In this document: in pieces, positions 10,330 to 20,177 of the stretch
Position numbering within the stretch: position 1 is the stretch's first letter
Layout: every line of letters begins with the position of its first letter
NCBI GenBank assembly: GCA_903919975.1
Contig: CAIXKE010000014.1
Coordinates: 164,217-228,216 of the forward strand
Length of the DNA stretch: 64,000 nt
Source of the DNA: Akkermansiaceae bacterium
Lineage (GTDB): Bacteria > Verrucomicrobiota > Verrucomicrobiia > Verrucomicrobiales > Akkermansiaceae
Direction: 5' to 3'
Notes under the pieces: model-generated
The model's database searches: none
Told to the model about the DNA's origin: nothing
What the model saw: the letters and a program-made list of their open reading frames with translations, nothing else
Position numbers and translations under genes: made by a program

Positions 10330-12399
10330 ATGAGACCGGAGCAGCCACAATCGGAACTGGAACTCAAACACGTGGAAACCCCGCTTTCAATCGTTCCATT
10401 GTCCGGTCGTGAAGAACCCGCCATCTGGGTTTCTAAAATTGGCGTGTTCAAGGACTGGAAGCCTGTTGAGGAAAACAAACTGCGTGTTTTCGAACTTCAG
10501 AGAGGACTGAACATTCTCTGGGCGAATCCGGAAGGTGCGAATCCCGAGGAAAACCGGCTGAGCGGACACGGAGCCGGCAAATCCACCTTTTGTAGACTCA
10601 TCCGCCACCTGCTGAATGAAGACGCGGCCGGAACCGCAGGTTTTCTGGAAGGGCTGCGCCGCCACTGTCCAAGCCCATGGTTGGTTGGAGAGGTGATTGT
10701 GGATGGGAATCCATGGCTGGTGGGTCGCCCTCTGAGCGATCAGGGTCATCATTCATTCGCGTTCAAGGGAAAGGCTCTCGCTTTTGATTTTCCGGAGAAA
10801 CCGCCACGCCAAGGTTTCAAAGACTATCAGGAGGCGCTCGAAATAGCCGCTTTCGGAGATCTGACGGACAAGAATCTGCCTGATTCCAGAAAGGACCTCG
10901 ATTGGCAACGCTTGCTTCCCTGGCTCTCCCGCGATCAGGAAGCCCACTACAGCGGCTTGCTCGAATGGCGACACAAAGACAGTGAACACAAAAGCCCGGT
11001 CCCATCACACGACGACAGAGGCCACATCCTCCGCCTTGTCCTCGGATTGCTGAACAGCAAGGAAAAGACACTCTTAGAAAGATACGCCCGCGAAGCAGAG
11101 CAACATGAACGCAAGACCCGAGAAAGACCCCGCAAAGAAAGCATTCTTGAAAACGACCGGGAGCGTCTCTCGCAGGTTCTCGGAGGAGCAACAATCCCCA
11201 ACCCGGATGAAACCGAAGCAGATTTGCTTCGGGCGAGTCTCGACCAACAAATCAAGGCCCTCCGTGACAGCGTGGACTTGGAACCAACCAAGAAGAGGCA
11301 TCAGGAAGAACTCGATCCGCTCCTTGAAAAGCTGGACTCCGCACGGGCATCATGGGTGTTCGCCGATGACTGGGCCACTGATATTGAAGACCTCATTTCC
11401 AAGAATGAAGCCGATCTAAAGGGCGAGACCTTGCCAGCACAGCCCAAGTTCGAACCGAGGAGACGTGACCGCACCAATGAGATGATGAAAGGCTTGGGGC
11501 CGTTTCCAGGCTATTGCTCCCACTACATGACGGATGCATGGAAAGCTAAATGCACCATCGCTCACGAAAGACCCGCTGAAAGCGATGAAGTGAGAGAGGC
11601 AGTAAAAAAGATTGAGGAATCCCCAAAAGGCCACAGGGAAGATGAGATTGCACGAGACAAAGTGGAACTGGCACGTCGACAAAGGATCGTCGCCGAACGC
11701 AAGCTGACTTTGGATACGCTTCAGACCGAGGTGAATGCCCTGAGGACCAAGCATAACATCGAACTGAATCAGATCAACTATCCGAACCAACAAGCGGGAC
11801 AGATTAAAACCTACCTGGATTCGTTCAAGCAATCCTTTGACGACCTCAAGCAGTGGGATGCTGAGATCGAAGGCCACTACAGTGAGAAACAGAAAATCAC
11901 CGCAGGACTCCAGAAACTATCAGAGCAGCACGACACCGCTGTCCGCTCGTTCCAACGGTTTTATGACTACTTTGCCAAAAAGCTGCTTGGAATAAAGGTC
12001 AAGGGTGAGGTCGAACTCAAAGCCGGCAAGACCATCCACCCGGAAATCACCTTTGGAGGTAAGCGTGAAAGTGCCGCTCTCAAAGTGAGCAAGTGGATTG
12101 CCTTCGATCTGGCATCAATGGCCTTCGGATACACCCATCGCGATTGCCATCATCCCCGTATCCTAATTCACGACAGCCCCCGTGAATCCGATCTGGCGAA
12201 AGGCATTTACTCTGCGATTTTTACGACCGTTCAGGAATTGGCTGGTAAAACAACTGGCGACCCACCTTTCCAATACATCATCACGACTACCGAAGCCCCA
12301 CCAGAACACCTAAACAAACGACCTTGGCGGGTCGATCCTATACTGGATTCGTCAACTGATGAAGGACGGCTTCTTGGAATCAATCTGGAATCTGAATAA
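10330..12399 (+). CDS. SMC/Rad50-like coiled-coil ATPase inserted in the DISARM operon
   Basis: 689 residues. Walker A GHGAGKST lies near residues 79-86 and a Walker B-like RILIHDSPRES near 611. Between them are long heptad-rich charged helices (about 230-560) rich in Glu/Lys/Arg, the layout of Rad50/SMC and DUF2326-like ATPases whose two ATPase halves are joined by a coiled coil. The D-box replacement HDSPRES, rather than a standard DEP, is typical of such divergent phage-defence ATPases. It starts 5 bp after the drmMI stop, so it belongs to the same transcript. It is not one of the five core class 1 DISARM genes (drmD, drmMI, drmA, drmB, drmC). I infer an accessory DNA-end sensor or loader role; no function is demonstrated. 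Confidence 0.7.
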   Translation: MRPEQPQSELELKHVETPLSIVPLSGREEPAIWVSKIGVFKDWKPVEENKLRVFELQRGLNILWANPEGANPEENRLSGHGAGKSTFCRLIRHLLNEDAAGTAGFLEGLRRHCPSPWLVGEVIVDGNPWLVGRPLSDQGHHSFAFKGKALAFDFPEKPPRQGFKDYQEALEIAAFGDLTDKNLPDSRKDLDWQRLLPWLSRDQEAHYSGLLEWRHKDSEHKSPVPSHDDRGHILRLVLGLLNSKEKTLLERYAREAEQHERKTRERPRKESILENDRERLSQVLGGATIPNPDETEADLLRASLDQQIKALRDSVDLEPTKKRHQEELDPLLEKLDSARASWVFADDWATDIEDLISKNEADLKGETLPAQPKFEPRRRDRTNEMMKGLGPFPGYCSHYMTDAWKAKCTIAHERPAESDEVREAVKKIEESPKGHREDEIARDKVELARRQRIVAERKLTLDTLQTEVNALRTKHNIELNQINYPNQQAGQIKTYLDSFKQSFDDLKQWDAEIEGHYSEKQKITAGLQKLSEQHDTAVRSFQRFYDYFAKKLLGIKVKGEVELKAGKTIHPEITFGGKRESAALKVSKWIAFDLASMAFGYTHRDCHHPRILIHDSPRESDLAKGIYSAIFTTVQELAGKTTGDPPFQYIITTTEAPPEHLNKRPWRVDPILDSSTDEGRLLGINLESE

Positions 12400-12463
12400 A
12401 TTGTTCTATGAATCTCAGTCAGTAGCCCCCCCACCTTATTGCTAAAAGCGCCATACATCCAAA

Positions 12464-12901
12464 ATGCCTCATTCCGAAATTGCTGAAATTAACGAAACAG
12501 ACGACAAACGTGTCTGTTCTGATTGCTTAGGTGAGGCATATCTGAAAGCGCACATTCAAAAAATCGGAGAGCCTAATGATTACTCATACTGCGATGGCAA
12601 CGGACAGACCATAGACATCGAGCAACTCGCCGACATCATCGAGCGTGCGTTCGAAGCACACTACGTTCGAACTGATACGAAACCTGACGGTTTGGAGTAT
12701 GCGATGCAGCGTGATCCTGAGATTGAATATGAATGGGAAAAATCGGGAGACGAAGTTCTTTGGGCCGTCGCCTCAACAGCGGTCATTGGTGAGGCTACCG
12801 TGACTCGGCATAAGCTCCAACGGGCTAACCTCATTCCGGATTCAACCTTTGGAACTGACTCCGCAAGCTTTCTTGAGGACTCTGACAGCGCATTTGAATA
12901 G
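12464..12901 (+). CDS. Orphan HEPN/RES N-terminal-domain-like protein
   Basis: 145 residues, starting at an ATG 64 bp after the ATPase gene and ending 48 bp before drmA. The N-terminal CSDC pair, the segment DIEQLADIIERAFEAHY, and RTDTKPDGLEYA are what I remember of the HEPN/RES N-terminal domain 1, which normally precedes a RES toxin (NAD-degrading) domain. Here the protein stops soon after that domain with an acidic tail, and no RES domain follows. It may be a truncated toxin-like gene or a stand-alone regulator kept by the DISARM operon. The domain call is from memory of the family pattern and is moderately sure; the function is unknown. Confidence 0.55.
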   Translation: MPHSEIAEINETDDKRVCSDCLGEAYLKAHIQKIGEPNDYSYCDGNGQTIDIEQLADIIERAFEAHYVRTDTKPDGLEYAMQRDPEIEYEWEKSGDEVLWAVASTAVIGEATVTRHKLQRANLIPDSTFGTDSASFLEDSDSAFE

Positions 12902-12949
12902 TTTTAACTTCGCAAATCAGATTTAAATCTCCAGATCAGACACGACCAC

Positions 12950-15900
12950 ATGGCAATATCCCCACTCTCAACCAGTATCGAGGTTCGTTCCAAACTCGTG
13001 GAGACCATCGAATTGGATCTCGTCGGCCCACGCAACGATCATGCTTACGCGCATGAGTTGCTTCCCCAGTCTCCGCAGCGCTGGTATTTGAGCGGCTACT
13101 TGGTCCCTCAAGGTGCGGATGCGGATGCCCGCAAGACGCCTGATGCGCCGGACGAGTTTTCGGAACAGCCATACGTTTCTTCTGTATCTGCAAACGACGG
13201 TGCAGAATCGAAACAGACGCAAGTGACGCCGGGCGGAGGTAGCGATGACAACGATGAAGTAGAACAACAGTCCCAGGTGAGTTACCTCCCATCGTCGATG
13301 GGTCTGAGTGTCTTGGTTGGCCCGAATTCCACAGGATTGTCTGCGATTGTTCGTTGGGGTGACTATGTTGGGGAAAACGAAGGCGACGGAACGGCAGACT
13401 TCGATCCAACTGAAGTGGACCGCGAGCACGAGGAGGAAATGGCTAAATCGAATGAACCCTCCGCCGCAGAATCGGAGGTGGTTGTCGGAGAGTCGAAGCC
13501 CGAATCCAAAACCGTAAACAAGCGACCCCGTCGTGGATACCGCCGCGAGCCCCGTGAAGAATCCATTCCGATCACGCTCGAAGGCGATGACGGGATCAAA
13601 GAAATGGCACTACCTAACAGCCGTGGGCTGAAACTAGTTGTTTCGTGGACATCTCTTCCCCACCTGCCCGAGACCGGATTGCCGGCCAACACAAAGACGG
13701 TTTCGGTTTTTGTAGTCAACGACCGCCCGAGCAGTAGCAGCAGCTTGACCTATCGGGACATCGCCTTCCAGGTTGAACTAGAATTGTCATGCATGTCTGG
13801 ATTCTATGGTCGCCCTGATCTACGGGGAGCCGCTTTTCCGGAAGAAACCGACAACGACGAGTTGATAGCGGACCTGCATTACCGGGATGTTTTGGAATAT
13901 GCGGTGGGGCATGGGGTAGCAACGATTCCCATTGGGCAGGCCGAAGGATGCCACTCCGTTCGAACCACTTGGATACCTTCGGCAGAGATTCCAAGAGTCG
14001 ATCACGCTGACAAGGAAACCATCGGTGAAGTGGAATTGGGAATGGAAAGACTGGGTGAGTTGGCGGACCTGACAGATGCGCGGGCTTGTCTCGATGGGGT
14101 GGTTGCGACCTATCGGGCATGGATCTCGGCACAGGCATCCTCATTGGCCACATCCGGCTTGTCGCCGAAACAAAAGGCCACCGCAGGAGATTTGATCATT
14201 GGAGCCAAAGTTGCGGCTACACGCATCGAGGAAGGGATCCAGAGTTTGGCAGACCCGCAGTGCTTGGAGGCGTTCCGAATTGCAAACCGCTCGATGGCGC
14301 GTGCAGCCCGGCAACGCTTCGCTGTCCAACAAAGCAAGGCACCCGCCGATGTTGATGCCCCTCGCTGGCGGGCCTTCCAGCTCGCATTCATCCTGATGAA
14401 CCTGAATGGGCTCTTCGATCCCCGACATTCTGACCGGCGGATTGTGGATCTTCTGTTCTTTCCCACCGGTGGCGGCAAGACGGAGGCCTATCTGGGGCTG
14501 TCTGCTTTCACCGTGGTTTTACGGCGGCTTCAGAACCCCGGAATCAGCGCGGCGGGCGTCTCAATCATCATGCGCTACACCTTGCGCCTGCTAACCCTTG
14601 ACCAACTCGGACGTGCGGCAGCCCTGATGTGCGCGTTGGAACTGGAACGAGCGCATAACAAAGCCTTGGGTGAATGGCCGTTCGAGATTGGCCTATGGGT
14701 CGGTTCTGCCGCCACACCGAACCGGATGGGAAAGGCGAATGATGACAGCCCAGGCAAAGATGACACCGCCTACGCCAAATTAACAAAATTCAAAAACAAC
14801 CCACGGAAGCATCCCGCACCCATTCCAATGGAGGAATGTCCGTGGTGCGGCACGCGATTTGACCCTGACAGCTTCTATCTTGAACCTGCGGGTGCGCAGG
14901 AACCTCGGGATCTCCGCGTGGCATGCGTCAACGAGCGATGCGAGTTTTCCGCGGCCCACAACGATTCCCACCTGCCCATCCTCGGGGTGGACGAACCGAT
15001 CTATCGTAGGCTGCCTTGTTTTCTAATCGCAACGGTGGACAAGTTCGCCGCATTGCCATGGATGGGCCGGACCGGTGCATTGTTTGGAAATGTGGACCGA
15101 TTTGATACTCAAGGGTTCTACGGGCCGTGTGACACTGGCAAAGGCACCGCGCTTCCCGAGGGAAAGCTGCTTCCGCCCGATCTAATCATCCAGGACGAGC
15201 TTCACTTGATTTCCGGCCCGCTCGGCACGGTGGCTGGCATCTACGAGACCGCCATCGAGGAACTGTGCAAGCGCGACTTAGGTGAAGGTCTTTCACGCCT
15301 GCCAAAAATCGTTGCATCGACGGCCACAGTGCGGAGAGCCGACCGGCAGATCCGCGCTCTTTTTGGCCGTGAACAAACGGCAATTTTTCCGCCCCCCGGA
15401 CCGGATCGCAACGACTCGTTTTTCGCTCGCACTATTCCATCCACCATTGAGAATCCAGGGAGGCTTTATTTGGGCGTGGCAGCACAAGGGCGAAGCATGA
15501 AAGTCGTTTTGCTCCGCACCTCCCTAGCCATCCTCGCAGGTGGTGCGCAGCTTTATCAGGAAGCTGGCGGCAAGAGCCCTGACAATCCGTGCGATCCCTA
15601 CATGACGCTGTTATCCTACTTTAACAGCCTGCGCGAACTCGGCGGCAGCCGTCGGATCGTGGAGGATGAAGTTTATGTGCAGGCACAATCCCGCTGGAAA
15701 CGTCGGCGGCGTGAGCCTCAGGATGATCTTTTCCGCAGTCGCTACATCAACCGGAACCCGGTGGAGTTGACGTCCCGCGTCAGCACGGACGAAGTAGCCA
15801 ACGCCAAACGTCGCCTCAGCACCGACTTTTGCGAGGATGACAAGGTTGATTTTGCACTCGCCACCAACATGATTTCGGTGGGTCTCGATATTGTCCGGCT

Positions 15901-16576
15901 AGGCTTGATGGTTGTCCTAGGGCAACCAAAGACCACCTCGGAATATATCCAAGCCACCAGCCGCGTGGGGCGCGACAAAAACAAACCCGGCTTGGTGGTG
16001 ACCTTGCTGAACGCTCACAAGCCACGCGACCGTTCCCACTACGAACGCTTCGGGATTTACCACCAGACATTTTATCGCGCCGTGGAGGCGACCAGCGTGA
16101 CTCCGTTCTCGCCTCGCGCCCTCGACCGCGCCCTCGCCGGTGCGCTCGTTGGGCTTTGCCGACACATTCTTTCCGACATGGAGGCCCCGACCAAGGCAGG
16201 CAAGGTTCAGAGTCACCTGCCAGCTCTCCAGCAGGCGGTTCGGATTTTTGCCAAGCGGGCAAAAATCCACGATGTGGACAAAGCCTCGACCCAGGAAGGA
16301 ACCGACCTCGCCGCACATGTGGACGCCTTGGCACAGAACCTGATTGCAAAGTGGGCGAAGATCGCGGGTGAATGCGCCAGTGACGGAAGTTCGCTGACCT
16401 ATCAAAAATTCGAAGGCCCGCGCCAGGGAGACGCATTGATCCGGGATTTCCTGGATTCGGATCTCCTGACTAAGCCACCGATTTATCGAAACTTCCGCGC
16501 CAACCGTTCGATGCGCGATGTCGAACCTGCCGTTGACATCCTTCCACTCAAATCCAGCACAGGCACCAACCGATGA
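12950..16576 (+). CDS. drmA: DrmA, helicase-domain protein of DISARM
   Basis: 1208 residues. The first ~450 contain a poorly conserved acidic region (to ~200) and a DrmA-type N-terminal domain. The helicase core follows: Walker A PTGGGKTEAYLGL at ~503-515, a zinc ribbon with paired Cys (CPWCGTRF and a second CxxxxC about 40 residues later, ~629-665), motif II IIQDELHLISGPLG (DELH, ~745) and motif VI EYIQATSRVGRD (~997). DrmA together with DrmB forms the core complex of all DISARM systems; published work describes it as binding DNA and acting on unmodified invading DNA. The stop overlaps the drmB start by four bases (ATGA). Confidence 0.93.
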   Translation: MAISPLSTSIEVRSKLVETIELDLVGPRNDHAYAHELLPQSPQRWYLSGYLVPQGADADARKTPDAPDEFSEQPYVSSVSANDGAESKQTQVTPGGGSDDNDEVEQQSQVSYLPSSMGLSVLVGPNSTGLSAIVRWGDYVGENEGDGTADFDPTEVDREHEEEMAKSNEPSAAESEVVVGESKPESKTVNKRPRRGYRREPREESIPITLEGDDGIKEMALPNSRGLKLVVSWTSLPHLPETGLPANTKTVSVFVVNDRPSSSSSLTYRDIAFQVELELSCMSGFYGRPDLRGAAFPEETDNDELIADLHYRDVLEYAVGHGVATIPIGQAEGCHSVRTTWIPSAEIPRVDHADKETIGEVELGMERLGELADLTDARACLDGVVATYRAWISAQASSLATSGLSPKQKATAGDLIIGAKVAATRIEEGIQSLADPQCLEAFRIANRSMARAARQRFAVQQSKAPADVDAPRWRAFQLAFILMNLNGLFDPRHSDRRIVDLLFFPTGGGKTEAYLGLSAFTVVLRRLQNPGISAAGVSIIMRYTLRLLTLDQLGRAAALMCALELERAHNKALGEWPFEIGLWVGSAATPNRMGKANDDSPGKDDTAYAKLTKFKNNPRKHPAPIPMEECPWCGTRFDPDSFYLEPAGAQEPRDLRVACVNERCEFSAAHNDSHLPILGVDEPIYRRLPCFLIATVDKFAALPWMGRTGALFGNVDRFDTQGFYGPCDTGKGTALPEGKLLPPDLIIQDELHLISGPLGTVAGIYETAIEELCKRDLGEGLSRLPKIVASTATVRRADRQIRALFGREQTAIFPPPGPDRNDSFFARTIPSTIENPGRLYLGVAAQGRSMKVVLLRTSLAILAGGAQLYQEAGGKSPDNPCDPYMTLLSYFNSLRELGGSRRIVEDEVYVQAQSRWKRRRREPQDDLFRSRYINRNPVELTSRVSTDEVANAKRRLSTDFCEDDKVDFALATNMISVGLDIVRLGLMVVLGQPKTTSEYIQATSRVGRDKNKPGLVVTLLNAHKPRDRSHYERFGIYHQTFYRAVEATSVTPFSPRALDRALAGALVGLCRHILSDMEAPTKAGKVQSHLPALQQAVRIFAKRAKIHDVDKASTQEGTDLAAHVDALAQNLIAKWAKIAGECASDGSSLTYQKFEGPRQGDALIRDFLDSDLLTKPPIYRNFRANRSMRDVEPAVDILPLKSSTGTNR

Positions 16577-18411
16577 GCCGTCAACAAATCCGATCCAACC
16601 AGTTGATCACGACCTTCGGCCCCGGGGCCATGGTCGATCTCCCGCACAAGTCCATCATTGTCGCCGGTCTCGAAAACTGGGCATTCGAACCCGGGAAACC
16701 ATGTCTAGTGGAGGAGCCGCGCCTTGCCGCGAAGCTTGCCCGTCTCCTACGCCAGCAAAACCAGGCATTCAAAGGCCACAGCATCGAGCTTCGAACCCCA
16801 CCACCAGCCGGGGACGCAATGTTCCAACGGGGACGGATCACGCCGGGTGTCACCGGCTACATTTTCCCGCACTGGTTCATCGTACAGAATGTGGTTCTCT
16901 CCCCGCAGAAGAACCGCCGCCGTCGCTTGGTAATGCAGGGCCAGTTGGAAGACGGCACGGGCAAATTCAAAGACAAGAACAAGAGTTACTCCGTAGTACC
17001 AGTGCGTTTCGTCCGGGCGTGCAGGAAAGGGCACGTCGGCGACATCCAGTGGCGGGAATTCGCCCACGGTGGGCAGACGAACTGCCAACAGGACCTTTGG
17101 ATGGAAGAGCGCGGCACCACGGGCGATCTTGCCGACGTTTGGATCATCTGTGACTGCGGTGCGGTTCGCAGCATGAGCGATGCCGCAGAGAGCGGCACAC
17201 TCGGCAACTGCAACGGCAGTCGGCCATGGCTCGACGACAGTGAAGGTGTCTGCGGCGAAACGAACCGCCTTCTTCTTCGAACCGCCAGCAACGCTTATTT
17301 TCCGCAGACGCTACCAGTCATCTCGATTCCGAATGGAATGAAGAAAGTAGAATCCGTTGTGTTGAGCCTCTGGGATACCCATTTGTGCAAAATAACATCG
17401 GTGGAACAACTTAGCATGGTGAAGGGAATAATCCCTGGACTTGCCGAAGAACTGGGAACACTCACGGACGTTGAGGTTTTTGAGGTGATGCAAATCATCC
17501 ACGAGGGAAAGCAAACGTCATCCGTTGCCAAACCAGTGAAGGAAGTCGAGTTTGACGCACTCAGTGGTGCGGACATCGAACAACAGACAGACGAGCCGAA
17601 TGGAGATTTTTTTGTCCGGCGTTTGCCTGCGGCAAACTGGCAACACGTAAAGTTGGCAGCCGTAGACAACGTCGTGCTCGTCCACCGGCTCCGGGAAGTG
17701 GTTGCACTTCTCGGCTTTACCCGATTCGAACCAGAATCAGCCGATGTTACCGGTGAACTCGACATGCAGGTTCAACGCGCACCCATCGTTCGCGACGCCA
17801 AATGGATGCCAGTCTCGGAAAACCGGGGAGAAGGAATCTTCCTTCAATTCAACCCCGATGCCATCGAAAGCTGGGCGACCGGCGAGTTGGTCATGAAACG
17901 GGCGGCGGAACTTGAGGGATCTTTGGAAAAATGGAAGAAGGATCACCCCAACAGTCGGGTGGAGTTTCCCGGGGCTTCCTACATTATGCTGCATTCGCTT
18001 TCCCATCTGCTGATCAGCGCTATTTCGCTTGAATGCGGCTACCCTTTGTCATCATTGCGCGAAAGAATCTACGCACCTGATGGCAAGGGTGCCATGGAAG
18101 GCCGCTACGGAATTCTCATCTACACATCGTCTTCGGGTTCCGAGGGTACCTTGGGCGGACTGGTCCAATCGGCCCGTGACATTCGAAAACATCTTTTCCG
18201 TGCGATGCAACTCGGCACATTGTGCTCGAACGACCCGGTCTGTTCATCACACGGGGTTAAGAATGGCGGGATTGACCGCATTTCAGGTAGCGCCTGCCAC
18301 GGTTGCCTCTACATCTCGGAAACCTCATGCGAAAGATTCAATCAATTCCTGGATCGTTCTTTGGTGGTGCCCACCATCGACCGCAGTGGCTGTGCGTTCT
18401 TCACCGTCTGA
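16573..18411 (+). CDS. drmB: DrmB, DUF1998 protein of DISARM
   Basis: 612 residues. The family is recognised by the N-terminal IRSNQLITTFGPGAMVDL, the CRKGHVGDIQW motif (~150) and the C-terminal DUF1998 Cys cluster SACHGCLYISETSC (~574-585), which probably binds zinc. A LSHLLI segment precedes it. DrmB is the partner of DrmA in the core DISARM complex and is placed immediately downstream with an ATGA overlap. Nothing is missing relative to typical DrmB length (about 600 residues). It is followed after 6 bp by drmC. Confidence 0.93.
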   Translation: MSRQQIRSNQLITTFGPGAMVDLPHKSIIVAGLENWAFEPGKPCLVEEPRLAAKLARLLRQQNQAFKGHSIELRTPPPAGDAMFQRGRITPGVTGYIFPHWFIVQNVVLSPQKNRRRRLVMQGQLEDGTGKFKDKNKSYSVVPVRFVRACRKGHVGDIQWREFAHGGQTNCQQDLWMEERGTTGDLADVWIICDCGAVRSMSDAAESGTLGNCNGSRPWLDDSEGVCGETNRLLLRTASNAYFPQTLPVISIPNGMKKVESVVLSLWDTHLCKITSVEQLSMVKGIIPGLAEELGTLTDVEVFEVMQIIHEGKQTSSVAKPVKEVEFDALSGADIEQQTDEPNGDFFVRRLPAANWQHVKLAAVDNVVLVHRLREVVALLGFTRFEPESADVTGELDMQVQRAPIVRDAKWMPVSENRGEGIFLQFNPDAIESWATGELVMKRAAELEGSLEKWKKDHPNSRVEFPGASYIMLHSLSHLLISAISLECGYPLSSLRERIYAPDGKGAMEGRYGILIYTSSSGSEGTLGGLVQSARDIRKHLFRAMQLGTLCSNDPVCSSHGVKNGGIDRISGSACHGCLYISETSCERFNQFLDRSLVVPTIDRSGCAFFTV

Positions 18412-18417
18412 AGTATC

Positions 18418-19218
18418 ATGCACAGCAATCTCACACAGGTATTGGATCTCCCGGCTTCAACATTGTTGGAGCTTGGCAACGCACTGCGGGGTGGTTCGCT
18501 GCGTTACGGAGTCTCCGCGGGCATGCTTTCCACATTCGTTGGCAACCGCTCTGGAGATTTAGCCAACGCCCTCCAAACCATCCTGGACGACGGATGCTCG
18601 ACCGAAGCCCTCGGTACCATGTGCCTCCTGCTTCATGAGGCCAGGGTCCGCATGGAAACCAACGATAATGCCCTCTACCTCGCGCTCAGCGGTCCCGAAG
18701 TTCCGGGAACCCCGGTGGTTTCCACACCCACCATGGTTCGGGCGTTGTTTGAAGAGGCGAAGAGCGATGTAATCGTGGCAAGTTACGTTTTCCACCAGTG
18801 CAGGGACTTGCTCGCGCCATTGGCGGCAAAGGTCGATGCGGATTCAAAATTCATGGTGCGACTCATCGTTGATCTATCCCATCAACGACAGCATGCGACC
18901 GAGCCGTTGCCAATCGTCGCTAACCGATTCAAAAAGAATTTTCTCAACGATGCATGGGAGGGAAATCGCGAACCCGAGTTCTGGCATGATCCCCGTGTAT
19001 TCGAAGAGGTGGATAGGAAGAAGGCTGGCGTCATGCATGCCAAGGTGGTGATCATCGACTCCGAGGCCGCGCTGGTGACATCCGCCAACTTCACGGAAGC
19101 CGCCCAGAACCGAAACATCGAAGCCGGTTTGATTGTTCGCCAGTCCCTTCATGTAGGACGTCTCCGGAGTTTTTTTGAAGGTATGATTGATACCCGCACA
19201 CTGCGCCAGATCGTCTGA
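18418..19218 (+). CDS. drmC: DrmC, phospholipase D-like protein of DISARM
   Basis: 266 residues. A single PLD-type HxK(x4)D motif is visible: HAKVVIIDSEAALVTSAN near residue 207, followed by a conserved N..EA segment. Single-HKD proteins of this class act as dimers and often as nucleases. DrmC is reported to be dispensable in some DISARM systems. Spacing to drmB is 6 bp, so it closes the operon. Downstream of its stop is a 270-bp stretch with CTTCTT-rich low complexity and no gene. Confidence 0.92.
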   Translation: MHSNLTQVLDLPASTLLELGNALRGGSLRYGVSAGMLSTFVGNRSGDLANALQTILDDGCSTEALGTMCLLLHEARVRMETNDNALYLALSGPEVPGTPVVSTPTMVRALFEEAKSDVIVASYVFHQCRDLLAPLAAKVDADSKFMVRLIVDLSHQRQHATEPLPIVANRFKKNFLNDAWEGNREPEFWHDPRVFEEVDRKKAGVMHAKVVIIDSEAALVTSANFTEAAQNRNIEAGLIVRQSLHVGRLRSFFEGMIDTRTLRQIV

Positions 19219-19490
19219 AGTTCAATAAGTTTAAAGATTGTCGGTTTCTGTTAAACTATTTAGCAATAGAGTAACCGGTCTGTAGAGTGTGGGCGGCGAT
19301 TTGGAAGTCCGATAGATCGGGCGGCATGAACATCGGATCGTTGTAGCGCGTCTTCTTCTTCGAGAGCTTCTAACGAAACTCTTCTTCCTTCGTCTTCTTC
19401 GGTGTCTTCTTCCGGGGTGAAGGGGGCGGTATTTCTCTACCCAGCAGGGGCGTGCAAAAGCAGTGCCGACGGGCTGTTCTGAGTTCACTG

Positions 19491-19985
19491 ATGAACTCAA
19501 CCACCACATTCAAGTGTCTGAATTGCAACGAAGAACACCGCTGTGAGCCGCGCAAGCGCGGACGCCAGCGTTACTGCTCAAAACCTGATTGTCGCCGGGC
19601 CTCGAAAGCGGCGAGCCAGCGTCAATGGTTGAACCGACCGGAGAACCAGAACTACTTCCGCGGATCCGACAATTGCGAGCGAGTCCGGCAGTGGCGTTTG
19701 GCTCATCCCGGCTACAAGCGCAACAAGATGTCTGCGTCCAGTGGTGTGTTACAAGAGATACCGAATCCACAAATCATTGGAAACGAGTTGATTGTGCCAT
19801 CAGATGCGGCGAATATGTTACAAGATCTCTGCATTGCTCAACCTGCTGTTATTGTGGGACTTATGTCGATCATTACCGGCCATGTGTTACAAGATGACTT
19901 GCTCGCCACCGCCCGTTTATTCGAGCGCCGCGGCCTCGATATTCTGCACAGGACGCCCGAGATGTGCGATCCTCGACCTTTGTAG
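19491..19985 (+). CDS. Zinc-finger protein of a mobile-element-associated type
   Basis: 164 residues from the ATG at 19491 (an upstream GTG at 19452 would add 13 residues). Two Cys pairs near the N-terminus (CLNCNEEH ... RQRYCSKPDC) form a likely zinc ribbon. They are followed by Arg-rich segments, PENQNYF and AHPGYKRNK. I remember this combination in small proteins encoded next to insertion sequences in planctomycete and verrucomicrobial genomes, where they are presumed DNA-binding accessory proteins; the association is from memory. Here it lies 3.6 kb from a decayed IS21 istA (23.6-24.1 kb), and the GTPase-like module sits between them. Confidence 0.55.
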   Translation: MNSTTTFKCLNCNEEHRCEPRKRGRQRYCSKPDCRRASKAASQRQWLNRPENQNYFRGSDNCERVRQWRLAHPGYKRNKMSASSGVLQEIPNPQIIGNELIVPSDAANMLQDLCIAQPAVIVGLMSIITGHVLQDDLLATARLFERRGLDILHRTPEMCDPRPL

Positions 19986-20177
19986 CCAAGACGAACCAAA
20001 GGCCGTTCACAGCGGCCCCAGGGCCATGCTGATGGCCAAAGTGAGACATCAACAACGCCCGCTGGCCGCCGCTCAAATCAGGATGTTAGAGCATCCGCTT
20101 TTTAAACCGCCCGTTTCATCCGAAATTCACGCCGCCGCCCACAGTAGAGATACCGACGCATGAATTCAGACAAAAAA

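Noticed and set aside
12936..16436. Long minus-strand open frames inside drmA
   Set aside because: They are antisense shadows of a well-supported gene with GC-rich third positions; compositions are Arg/Ser/Pro-rich.
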